Positions 7,695 to 13,725 of a stretch of 18,710 nucleotides of DNA are shown here, one piece after another. This DNA comes from Lachnospiraceae bacterium. Lineage in GTDB: Bacteria; Bacillota; Clostridia; Lachnospirales; Lachnospiraceae. A program made the translations under genes and the position numbers. A model generated the notes under the pieces. That model had not been told where the DNA came from. It saw only the letters and a program-made list of their open reading frames with translations, and ran no database searches. Location of the stretch: assembly GCA_900771955.1 (NCBI GenBank), contig CAAGPW010000150.1, positions 1-18,710 on the forward strand. Reading direction: 5' to 3'. Each line of letters opens with the position of its first letter. Within the stretch, counting starts at the first letter, position 1.

Positions 7695-7723
7695 TGGACA
7701 TATTGGTCATGCAGTATTATATT
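7695..7723 (+). promoter_or_regulatory. Candidate promoter for aspartate kinase
   Basis: TGGACA (7695-7700), 17-bp spacer, TATATT (7718-7723), one mismatch in each box. A leader of only about 30 nt follows, too short for a lysine riboswitch. Confidence 0.5.
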
Positions 7724-7761
7724 AGTTACTATATGGGCATTTTAAGTGGAGGAAAGAGAAG

Positions 7762-9081
7762 ATGATTAAGGTAGTAAAATTTGGTGGAAGTTCTCTGGCA
7801 AGTGCGACACAGTTTGCAAAGGTCGGAAACATCATCCGCGCGGATGAGAACCGCAGATACGTGGTTCCGAGTGCGCCGGGCAAGAGAAATTCAAAGGATA
7901 CAAAGGTAACGGACATGCTTTATCAGTGCTATGCACTCGCAGAGGCAGACGAGGATTTCCGTATTCCGTTAAAAAAAATCAAGGAAAGATATGATTCGAT
8001 CATCAACGGACTCTCATTGAAAACATCACTGGATGAAGAGTTTAAGACGATCGAGGAGAACTTTAAAAATAAAGCAGGAAAAGATTATGCCGCATCCCGC
8101 GGAGAGTATTTAAACGGTATCGTCATGGCAGACTACCTGGGCTATGAATTTATTGATGCAGCAGAGGTCATCTTCTTTGATGAGAACGGCAGCTTTCTGG
8201 CGGACAAGACGGACGAGGTGCTGTCTGCACGCTTAAAGCAGGTTGAACGTGCGGTGATCCCTGGCTTTTATGGTGCAACTGAAGGGGGAAAAGTGGTTAC
8301 ATTTTCCCGTGGCGGTTCTGATATTACCGGTTCTATCGTTGCAAAGGCAGTGGATGCAGACCTCTATGAGAACTGGACCGATGTGTCCGGTGTGCTGGTA
8401 GCAGATCCACGTATCATCAACAATCCGGAGACGATCAAGGTCATTACTTACCGTGAACTGCGTGAGCTTTCTTACATGGGAGCCTCCGTGCTGCACGAGG
8501 ATGCGATCTTCCCGGTAAGAAAAGCAGGCATTCCGATCAATATCCGCAATACCAATGCACCGGAAGACGAAGGGACACTTATTGTAGAGAGCACCTGCCG
8601 TCAGCCGGAGTATACGATCACCGGTGTCGCAGGAAAGAAAGGCTTTGTTGCGATCAATGTGGATAAGGATATGATGAATTCTGAGATCGGTTTTTGCCGC
8701 AAGGTACTTCAGGCATTTGAAGAGAGCGGAATTTCCATCGAACATATGCCGTCTGGTATTGATACGATGACCGTTTTTGTACATCAGGAAGAATTTGAAG
8801 GAAAAGAGCAGCAGGTACTTTCCACGATTCACAAACTTGCAGAGCCGGATGTCATCGATCTTGAGCCGGGTCTTGCACTGATCGCGGTCGTAGGGCGTGG
8901 TATGCGTTCCACCAGAGGAACTGCCGGAAGAATCTTTTCCGCACTGGCACATGTCAATGTCAATGTAAAAATGATCGATCAGGGTTCCAGCGAGCTTAAT
9001 ATCATCATCGGGGTAAAGAACAGCGATTTTGAGACTGCATTAAAGGCAATTTATGATATTTTTGTTGTGACACAGTTATAA
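7762..9081 (+). CDS. lysC: Aspartate kinase (EC 2.7.2.4), monofunctional with two ACT domains
   Basis: Phosphorylates L-aspartate with ATP, the first step toward lysine, threonine, methionine and diaminopimelate. 439 residues. The N-terminal amino-acid kinase motif VKFGGSSLA (5-13) is intact; FSRGGSDITGS and LHEDAIFPVRKAGIPINIRNT are conserved substrate-site segments. The C-terminal third carries two ACT-like regulatory segments, one starting at TITGVAGKKGFVAINV and the second with LALIAVVGRGMRSTRGTAGRIFSAL and SSELNIIIGV, so feedback control by an end-product amino acid is likely, but which one cannot be read from sequence. TGGAGG (7747-7752) precedes the ATG. Flanked by its own candidate promoter and a long terminator, so probably monocistronic. 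No asd, dapA or hom gene in the window. Confidence 0.95.
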   Translation: MIKVVKFGGSSLASATQFAKVGNIIRADENRRYVVPSAPGKRNSKDTKVTDMLYQCYALAEADEDFRIPLKKIKERYDSIINGLSLKTSLDEEFKTIEENFKNKAGKDYAASRGEYLNGIVMADYLGYEFIDAAEVIFFDENGSFLADKTDEVLSARLKQVERAVIPGFYGATEGGKVVTFSRGGSDITGSIVAKAVDADLYENWTDVSGVLVADPRIINNPETIKVITYRELRELSYMGASVLHEDAIFPVRKAGIPINIRNTNAPEDEGTLIVESTCRQPEYTITGVAGKKGFVAINVDKDMMNSEIGFCRKVLQAFEESGISIEHMPSGIDTMTVFVHQEEFEGKEQQVLSTIHKLAEPDVIDLEPGLALIAVVGRGMRSTRGTAGRIFSALAHVNVNVKMIDQGSSELNIIIGVKNSDFETALKAIYDIFVVTQL

Positions 9082-9114
9082 AATAAAGCAATAACCGGAA
9101 AACAGAACAGAAGG

Positions 9115-9188
9115 AAAAGAGCGTCTGCTGTCTGACAGCACAACCTATCATATAGGTGTGCGTACAGACAACGGGCGCTCTTTTGTTA
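9115..9188 (+). terminator. Very long hairpin terminator after aspartate kinase
   Basis: One nearly continuous stem of about 70 nt. The outer 9 bp are AAAAGAGCG (9115-9123) with CGCTCTTTT (9176-9184). Then come TCTG/CGGG using two G-U pairs, GTCTG (9130-9134)/CAGAC (9165-9169), GCAC/GTGC, and ACCTAT (9143-9148)/ATAGGT (9152-9157) around a CAT loop. The T-run is the 3' arm itself (TTTTGTT). The G-U pairs work only in RNA made from the plus strand. Confidence 0.8.
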
Positions 9189-9239
9189 TGGCGGTGAGAA
9201 AAAATGATGCTCCGTTTATTCTGGCTCTGTAAAAAAGAC

Positions 9240-9268
9240 TTGACAATAAATCAAACTGATAGTACGAT
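9240..9268 (+). promoter_or_regulatory. Promoter of the TetR-FMN-EFR1 operon
   Basis: Perfect -35 TTGACA (9240-9245), 17-bp spacer, -10 TACGAT (9263-9268). Transcription would start near 9275. The AAGGAG site (9297-9302) stands 7 nt before the TetR start. Confidence 0.7.
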
Positions 9269-9289
9269 AAACAAAACAGAAGTATGATA
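9261..9289 (+). repeat. Near-identical direct repeat over the TetR promoter, possible operator
   Basis: AGTACGATA (9261-9269) and AGTATGATA (9281-9289) differ at one base and are exactly 20 bp apart, about two helical turns; the first covers the -10. In addition TTGA...TCAA (9240-9254) forms a small inverted repeat over the -35. Either could bind the TetR protein encoded just downstream. TetR operators are usually palindromic, so this is tentative. Confidence 0.3.
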
Positions 9290-9309
9290 CAACGAAAAGG
9301 AGATAGATC

Positions 9310-9942
9310 ATGGGACGAAAGAAAAAAGAATCCCTTGCCAGATTTAACAGGGAAAACATTATGCAGTCGGCCCGGACGCTGTTTGAAACAAACGGGATTG
9401 AAAAGACGACAGTAGATGATATCGCAAAGGAAGCAGACTGCAGCAAGTCGACGCTGTATGTCTATTTTAAGAGCAAGGAGGAGATCCTGCAGACGATCCT
9501 GCTGGAGGAGATGCAGCAGCTTCTTGCAATGCTAAAAGAAAATGTCGAGAATGAGGGAAATTTCAGGGAAAATTATCATGCAGTATGCAGGGCAATGGTG
9601 GCTTATGAAAAGAAATATCCGGTCTATTTTGCCTGCATGCTGGAGACGATTGAATTGCCGGAGGAACAGACCGATGCACAGAATGTGCGGGTGCAGATCT
9701 ATGAGACAGGAGAAGCGTTAAATGATGAAGTAATGTGTCTGTTAAAAAAAGGAGAGCAGGAAGGGGTAATAAAAGAAGGATTGAATCCGGTTTTAACGGC
9801 AATGTTTTTCTGGTCAGGCATCAGTGAGATCATCCGTTTTTCCGGGCAGAAGGAAACGTATCTGGGACATCGGATGAACATAAGCAGGGAAGATTATATG
9901 GAATATGGATTTTCGTTATTGCTGGAATCCATTCTGGCATAG
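9310..9942 (+). CDS. TetR/AcrR family transcriptional regulator
   Basis: A 210-residue DNA-binding repressor-type protein. The helix-turn-helix is at about 34-53 (TVDDIAKEADCSKSTLYVYF), followed by the KSKEEIL start of helix 4. The remainder (about 60-210) is an all-helical ligand and dimerisation domain that gives no clue to the inducer. ATG 9310 follows AAGGAG by 7 nt and the very basic GRKKKES start is typical. It is the first gene of a three-gene unit (23-bp gap to the FMN protein), so it probably represses its own operon and controls the redox pair downstream (inference from position). Confidence 0.93.
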   Translation: MGRKKKESLARFNRENIMQSARTLFETNGIEKTTVDDIAKEADCSKSTLYVYFKSKEEILQTILLEEMQQLLAMLKENVENEGNFRENYHAVCRAMVAYEKKYPVYFACMLETIELPEEQTDAQNVRVQIYETGEALNDEVMCLLKKGEQEGVIKEGLNPVLTAMFFWSGISEIIRFSGQKETYLGHRMNISREDYMEYGFSLLLESILA

Positions 9943-9965
9943 GAAATGAAAAGGAGAGGCTTGAA

Positions 9966-10373
9966 ATGAGATCATGGAAAAAGAAAATAGCTGCGGTGAT
10001 TCTTCTGGCAGCGATCGGCGGCGGAGTGTGTTATTATGCCAGCTTTTTATCATACAAAAAAGCGATAAATAAAATAGAGATAACAGATATGACAGCAGAG
10101 GGAATCGCAGATGGAACCTATGAGGGAGAAAGTGATGCGGGATTTATCCGTGCGCGCGTAAAGGTCACGGTAAAAGATGAAAAGATTGCAGATATAGAAC
10201 TGGTGGAACATAAAAATGACCGGGGAAAAAGGGCGGAGAAGGTCGTGGATGAAGTCCTGAAGGAACAGACAACGGATGTTGACACCGTGAGCGGAGCAAC
10301 CAATTCCAGCCGGGTGATCCTGGAGGCGATCGAGCGGGCGCTGCAGGAAGGAGAAGGCAGTGGAGCAGAATAA
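9966..10373 (+). CDS. Membrane-anchored FMN-binding domain protein (covalent flavin)
   Basis: A 135-residue redox carrier. Residues 1-28 are a basic start and hydrophobic span acting as an uncleaved signal anchor, placing the rest outside the membrane. The FMN-binding domain (about 46-130) has the conserved GTYEGESD start and ends in DTVSGATNSS; T112 of SGAT is where an ApbE-type flavin transferase attaches FMN through a phosphoester bond in RnfG, NqrC and related proteins. AAGGAGAGG (9951-9959) precedes the ATG. Its last codons overlap the EFR1 gene by 14 nt, so the two are translationally coupled. A single FMN domain with an anchor suggests electron transfer at the outer face of the membrane; the partner reductase or acceptor is not in the window, nor is apbE. 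Confidence 0.9.
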   Translation: MRSWKKKIAAVILLAAIGGGVCYYASFLSYKKAINKIEITDMTAEGIADGTYEGESDAGFIRARVKVTVKDEKIADIELVEHKNDRGKRAEKVVDEVLKEQTTDVDTVSGATNSSRVILEAIERALQEGEGSGAE

Positions 10374-11160
10374 AAAAAGCAGAAAAAAACAGACAGACTG
10401 GGGTGTGCTTTATTTCAGTGGAACCGGAAATACGAAATATTGTGCGGTAAGACTGGCAGAGGCTCTTGGAGCATCGGATAAGCCGTGCGCCCTGGAGCAA
10501 AAAGAGGCAGTTCAGGTACTGAAATGCCATGATGACCTGATTTTTGCATATCCGGTTCAGTATAGTAATCTGCCGGATATTGTCCGCACGTTTATCGTGG
10601 AAAATCATATGTGCTGGCGGGGAAAGCGGGTTTTCCTTATGGCAACGATGGGGGCGTTTTCCGGTGATGGAACAGGAGTCGCGGCAAGACTGCTGAAGCG
10701 ATATGGAGCCGTTGTGACGGGAGGAGTTCATATTCAGATGCCGGATTCCGTGGCAGACGTAAAAACGCTGATCCGACCGGATGAGAAAAACCGACAGATC
10801 GTTGCCGAGGCAGGAAAAAGAGTGCAGGAGACGGCAAAAAAAATGAAGCAGGGGAAAATGCCGCAGCAGGGGCTTGGCGTTGGCTCGCATCTGCTCGGAC
10901 TTTTCGGGCAGCGACTGTATTTTCGGAATGCTGCAGAAAAGTATAAAGACCAGCTTACGATTGATACAGCTAAATGCATTGCATGTGGACACTGCGTGAA
11001 CCGCTGCCCGAGAGAAAATCTGGTCATACAGGACGGCAGACCAAAACCGCAGGGGAAATGTACGATGTGTTACCGCTGCATCAGTGAATGTCCGTCGCAG
11101 GCGATCACACTCATAGGAAAAGAAGTGATCGAACAGATCAGGATTGATAATTTCATATAA
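10360..11160 (+). CDS. EFR1-family flavodoxin-ferredoxin fusion protein
   Basis: A 266-residue soluble electron-transfer protein. The N-terminal flavodoxin-like domain has the FMN phosphate loop SGTGNT (20-25). The C-terminus carries two [4Fe-4S] motifs of ferredoxin type: CIACGHCVNRCP (C206, C209, C212, C216) and CTMCYRCISECP (C234, C237, C240, C244). The GTG start at 10360 is supported by AAGGAG at 10348-10353, 6 nt upstream and inside the preceding gene. This arrangement matches the EFR1 family, whose physiological partner is generally unknown. Next to an external FMN protein it could feed reducing equivalents to a membrane redox chain, though a direct link across the membrane would need another protein. 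Followed by a hairpin that ends the operon. Confidence 0.9.
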   Translation: MEQNKKSRKKQTDWGVLYFSGTGNTKYCAVRLAEALGASDKPCALEQKEAVQVLKCHDDLIFAYPVQYSNLPDIVRTFIVENHMCWRGKRVFLMATMGAFSGDGTGVAARLLKRYGAVVTGGVHIQMPDSVADVKTLIRPDEKNRQIVAEAGKRVQETAKKMKQGKMPQQGLGVGSHLLGLFGQRLYFRNAAEKYKDQLTIDTAKCIACGHCVNRCPRENLVIQDGRPKPQGKCTMCYRCISECPSQAITLIGKEVIEQIRIDNFI

Positions 11161-11203
11161 AAATTTTAAAAGTAGTTTACATAACAAATGTACCACATAT
11201 AGG

Positions 11204-11268
11204 ACACGTTCTTATCTATACTGGTTTTATCAAACGATAAAACAAAGACAGATGGGAGCGTGTTTTTT
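11204..11268 (+). terminator. Long terminator-like hairpin whose 3' arm contains the next gene's ribosome binding site
   Basis: ACACGTTCTTATCT (11204-11217) pairs with AGATGGGAGCGTGT (11250-11263) over 14 bp with three G-U pairs. A 6x6 internal loop leads to GTTTTATC/GATAAAAC (11224-11231/11236-11243) around AAAC. Six T (11263-11268) follow, so it can terminate the TetR-FMN-EFR1 transcript. GGGAG (11254-11258), the only plausible ribosome binding site for the HAD gene at 11269, is buried in the 3' arm. A -10-like TATACT sits at 11217-11222 inside the structure. Confidence 0.7.
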
Positions 11269-11646
11269 ATGGAGGAAATGAAAAGAAAGCCGATCATTGC
11301 TGTTGACTTTGACGGAACGCTCTGTACGGAGTGCTATCCGGGGATCGGGGCACCAAATGAGCCGTTGATCCGCTGGCTGATCCGGGAGAGGACGCGAGGC
11401 AGCAGATTAATCCTCTGGACCTGCCGCTGCGGGGAACTGCTGGTGGAAGCAGTGCTCTGGTGCGGAAAACAGGGGCTGCACTTCGAGGAGATCAATGAGA
11501 ATCTGACCGAAATTAAGATGCAGTATGGAAGCAATGCAAGAAAGATCTATGCAGATCTTTATATTGATGACCGGGCATGTAAACCGGATGGCCTTTTACA
11601 GTTGGAAAATCAGTATATTTCAAAAATCCAGAAAGGAAACAGATAA
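11269..11646 (+). CDS. Small HAD-superfamily phosphatase (cap-less type)
   Basis: A 125-residue aspartate-nucleophile hydrolase, presumably cytoplasmic. Motif I is DFDGT (D13 nucleophile, D15 acid/base), motif II is the Thr of LILWTCR (T51), and motif IV is YIDDR (D100, D101) for Mg2+; K92 is a candidate motif III lysine. It is short, without room for a cap domain, which is typical of small HADs acting on exposed phosphates. The substrate is unknown. ATG 11269 is chosen because GGGAG lies 10 nt upstream; the GTG at 11260 has that site too close and ATG 11278 has only 2-nt spacing from GGAGG. The ribosome binding site lies within a terminator-like hairpin. The next gene begins 1 nt after its stop. 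Confidence 0.82.
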   Translation: MEEMKRKPIIAVDFDGTLCTECYPGIGAPNEPLIRWLIRERTRGSRLILWTCRCGELLVEAVLWCGKQGLHFEEINENLTEIKMQYGSNARKIYADLYIDDRACKPDGLLQLENQYISKIQKGNR

Positions 11647-11647
11647 A

Positions 11648-11878
11648 ATGACGGATATTATGACATGGAAAACACATCAGAAACGCAATGAAAAATCAGA
11701 GAAAAGGGAAAATCTGGCAGTCTGCATAATTGTCGGTCTTGTGGCAGCAGTCGGCATTCTTGCGGCATTTGCAGTATTTACTGCGTCTGATATCACATGC
11801 TGGAACAAAACAGTGACAGCCCTGGTTTATTTTCTGCTGGCTGGCAGTATTACGGGGATTATTTTATTGACAGATTAA
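11648..11878 (+). CDS. Small two-span membrane protein, function unknown
   Basis: A 76-residue protein: a charged cytoplasmic start (KTHQKRNEKSEKREN, residues 8-22), a first span LAVCIIVGLVAAVGILAAFAVF and a second span VTALVYFLLAGSITGIILL reaching almost to the C-terminus. The frame stays open upstream inside the HAD gene, but ATG 11648, 1 nt after the HAD stop with AAAGGAAA upstream, is the natural start. No family recognised. It shares a transcript with the HAD phosphatase. The promoter of the next gene begins 2 nt after its stop. Confidence 0.65.
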   Translation: MTDIMTWKTHQKRNEKSEKRENLAVCIIVGLVAAVGILAAFAVFTASDITCWNKTVTALVYFLLAGSITGIILLTD

Positions 11879-11880
11879 GG

Positions 11881-11909
11881 TTGACTGGTTATACATTATT
11901 TCCTATAAT
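11881..11909 (+). promoter_or_regulatory. Near-consensus sigma-A promoter of the cadherin-like/GntR/clpC operon
   Basis: TTGACT (11881-11886), 17-bp spacer, perfect TATAAT (11904-11909). Start near 11916 leaves a leader of about 88 nt before ATG 12004. No CtsR heptad repeat (GGTCAAA type) or CIRCE inverted repeat is seen around it. Confidence 0.85.
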
Positions 11910-12003
11910 AAGACTAACTGTGGGCGGAATGTGCGTGGTGTGCGGACTGCCTGCCAGATATAGGAAGACCATGATAAATGGCGCAGCAAACATAGGAGAT
12001 AAC

Positions 12004-13332
12004 ATGAAACACATAAAGAAAATAATAATTATCATGATGGCGGGAACAATACTTTGCAGTGGACAGCCTTTGACGGTGCATGCCGCTGCAATGGCGTCAC
12101 AGAGCGGACAGACGGCGCAGTCGGATGACAATTCCCTCTCATCCCTCTCTCTTTCATCCGGTCAGCTTTCACCGGCTCTGCAGGCGGGAGTGACAAAATA
12201 TACAGCCACGGTACCTAATGATGTGACCGAGGTAGAGGTATCGGCAAAAACTACAAATGCAAATGCAAAGATCACTTCGATCAGCGGTAATACAAATCTC
12301 TCAGAGGGCGAAAATCTGGTGAGCATTGTCGTGACGGCTGAAAATGGTTCGTCTGCTACTTATAAGATCACAGTGACAAGAGAGAGCGCGGCGGCAGACG
12401 GTGCAGCAGGAGGCGATCTGAATGAAAATACAGCAGGAGCAGATGATGAGACGGATGTGATGCCGATCGCAGAAACCGGGACAGAGACAGCAGTGGCTGA
12501 CGGAACTGCTTCGGTTTCTGATGGAACGTCGGATGCTGCATATTCGGAAGAATATGATGCGTTAAAAGCAAAATATGACAGTCTGCACGAAAAGTACGGT
12601 GAGTTAAAAAAGAGTGATCAGAATAAGATATTCGGACTGACCGGAGCATGTGTGGTTCTTGCGGTGATCTGTCTGATTTTGTTTTTTAAGAAAAGAAGAG
12701 AACCGGATGAGGATGACTTTTTTCCAGAAGATGATCGTGACTATGATTCAGATGATGACGACGATTACGGGGAAGAGGATTACGAAGATGACAGTTACGA
12801 AGAAGATTATGAGAATGAATACGACGAAGCAGATGAGGATGATGAGGACGATGAGGACGATGAGGACGATTCAAAAGGAACAGATTTCGTAGAAGAAAAG
12901 TCGGAAGAATCTGAAGAAGCCGAAAAGGAATACGATGAAGCGGATGAATACGACGAAGCGGATGAATACGACGAAGCGGATGAGTACGAAGATTCGGAGG
13001 ACTATGAAAATATGGAGGGCTACGGGGGCACAGAGGAGTACGAAGACGCAGAGGGTTACGAAGACGCAGAGGAGTATCAGGAACCGATAGATGATGCAGA
13101 ATCTGGCTATGAAGACGATGGCGAAGAGACTGGCTACGAGGAAGAGGACTACGGGGAAGAAGATGCCGGAGAAGACGATTACGATGCTTCATATGACGAA
13201 GAGTTTGAAGAGGAAGAATTTGAGGAAAAAGAAAGAAAAACGCGCAAAAAGGAACGCGCTTTAAAGAAGAAGCACGGCAGAAGGGAAAGAACGGAGGATG
13301 AACTGGAGGTCATTGATTTAAATGACTTATAG
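12004..13332 (+). CDS. Secreted-type transmembrane protein: cadherin-like ectodomain, coiled coil, long D/E/Y-rich cytoplasmic tail
   Basis: A 442-residue protein. Residues 1-29 are a signal peptide (KHIKK, hydrophobic core, VHAAA). Residues about 45-127 form a cadherin-like beta-sandwich of the type in Gram-positive surface proteins (SLSSLSLSSGQLSPAL...YTATVPNDVTEVEVSA...YKITVTRE). A Thr/Ala-rich linker and a short coiled coil (YDALKAKYDSLHEKYGELKK) lead to the span at 209-230 and KKRRE. From about 235 to 407 the tail is almost only Asp, Glu, Tyr and Gly; a basic patch (KERKTRKKERALKKKHGRRER) and LEVIDLNDL finish it. ATG 12004 has AGGAG 5 nt upstream and begins the signal peptide; the frame is open further upstream. 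Topology is ectodomain out, acidic tail in. The GntR gene follows after 11 bp and clpC after that, so they are likely co-transcribed. Function unknown. Confidence 0.85.
   Translation: MKHIKKIIIIMMAGTILCSGQPLTVHAAAMASQSGQTAQSDDNSLSSLSLSSGQLSPALQAGVTKYTATVPNDVTEVEVSAKTTNANAKITSISGNTNLSEGENLVSIVVTAENGSSATYKITVTRESAAADGAAGGDLNENTAGADDETDVMPIAETGTETAVADGTASVSDGTSDAAYSEEYDALKAKYDSLHEKYGELKKSDQNKIFGLTGACVVLAVICLILFFKKRREPDEDDFFPEDDRDYDSDDDDDYGEEDYEDDSYEEDYENEYDEADEDDEDDEDDEDDSKGTDFVEEKSEESEEAEKEYDEADEYDEADEYDEADEYEDSEDYENMEGYGGTEEYEDAEGYEDAEEYQEPIDDAESGYEDDGEETGYEEEDYGEEDAGEDDYDASYDEEFEEEEFEEKERKTRKKERALKKKHGRRERTEDELEVIDLNDL
12931..12984 (+). repeat. Three tandem 18-bp units encoding YDEADE
   Basis: Units at 12931-12948, 12949-12966 and 12967-12984 read tacga(t/c)gaagcggatga(a/g) and differ only at third codon positions. 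They lie in the acidic tail of the cadherin-like protein. A GAGGACGAT-type repeat (EDD units, about 12836-12870) and TACGAAGACGCAGAG units (YEDAE, about 13036-13070) are nearby. Confidence 0.85.
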
Positions 13333-13343
13333 GAAGAAAAGAT

Positions 13344-13712
13344 ATGGTTTTAGAAATTGATTTTGAAAGTGACGAGGCCTTCTACATGCAAATTCGCAAC
13401 CAGGTGGTCATGGGGATTGCCACAAAGCAGCTTCAGGAAGGGGATACACTCCCGTCTGTGCGCCAGCTTGCGGATACGGTCGGAATCAACATGCATACGG
13501 TAAATAAAGCATACAGTATGTTGCGTGAAGAGGGATTCCTTACCTTAAATAAGCGGACAGGGGCGGTGATCGCGCTGGATGTGGATAAAATAAAGGCACT
13601 GGAAGAAGTGAGCGAAGCCATGCGGATCGTTCTTGCAGGAGCCTGGTGTAAAAATATTTCACGACAGGAAATTCATGAACTGATAGACGAAATTTATGAT
13701 AATTTTTATTGA
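13344..13712 (+). CDS. GntR-family regulator, short YtrA-like type
   Basis: A 122-residue DNA-binding protein. The winged helix spans about residues 8-75 with the family signature LPSVRQLADTVGINMHTVNKAYSMLREEGFL. Only about 45 residues follow, with no room for a ligand domain, as in the YtrA subfamily, whose members usually dimerise through the short helical tail. AGGAAG (13331-13336) lies 7 nt before the ATG. It sits 11 bp after the cadherin-like gene and 13 bp before clpC, taking the place that ctsR-mcsA-mcsB hold in the Bacillus clpC operon. YtrA-type regulators normally sit next to ABC transporter genes; none is here. Its target is unknown; autoregulation of this operon is the simplest guess. 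Confidence 0.9.
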   Translation: MVLEIDFESDEAFYMQIRNQVVMGIATKQLQEGDTLPSVRQLADTVGINMHTVNKAYSMLREEGFLTLNKRTGAVIALDVDKIKALEEVSEAMRIVLAGAWCKNISRQEIHELIDEIYDNFY

Positions 13713-13725
13713 TGGAGGATGACTT

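Noticed and set aside
7688..7761. Lysine riboswitch before aspartate kinase
   Set aside because: The 74-bp spacer is far too short for an L box and shows none of its conserved stems.
8233..8952. 239-codon minus-strand frame inside aspartate kinase
   Set aside because: Shadow of a well-conserved gene; composition is not protein-like and there is no ribosome binding site.
10165..11196. 343-codon minus-strand frame opposite the FMN and EFR1 genes
   Set aside because: Antisense to two clear redox genes; Cys/His/Arg-rich translation with no recognisable domain.
11797..12003. N-terminal extension of the cadherin-like protein frame up to 11797, or an ATG at 11929
   Set aside because: The signal peptide and AGGAG site are at 12004, and the upstream part overlaps the two-span protein gene and contains the TTGACT/TATAAT promoter.
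12004..12093. Lipoprotein signal in the cadherin-like protein (TILC at 16-19)
   Set aside because: The residue before Cys is Leu rather than Gly, Ala or Ser, and a normal VHAAA cleavage site follows; it also has a downstream membrane span.
12686..13192. 168-codon Arg/His/Leu-rich minus-strand frame
   Set aside because: It is the mirror of the GAX/TAC repeats of the acidic tail, which cannot easily form stops on that strand.
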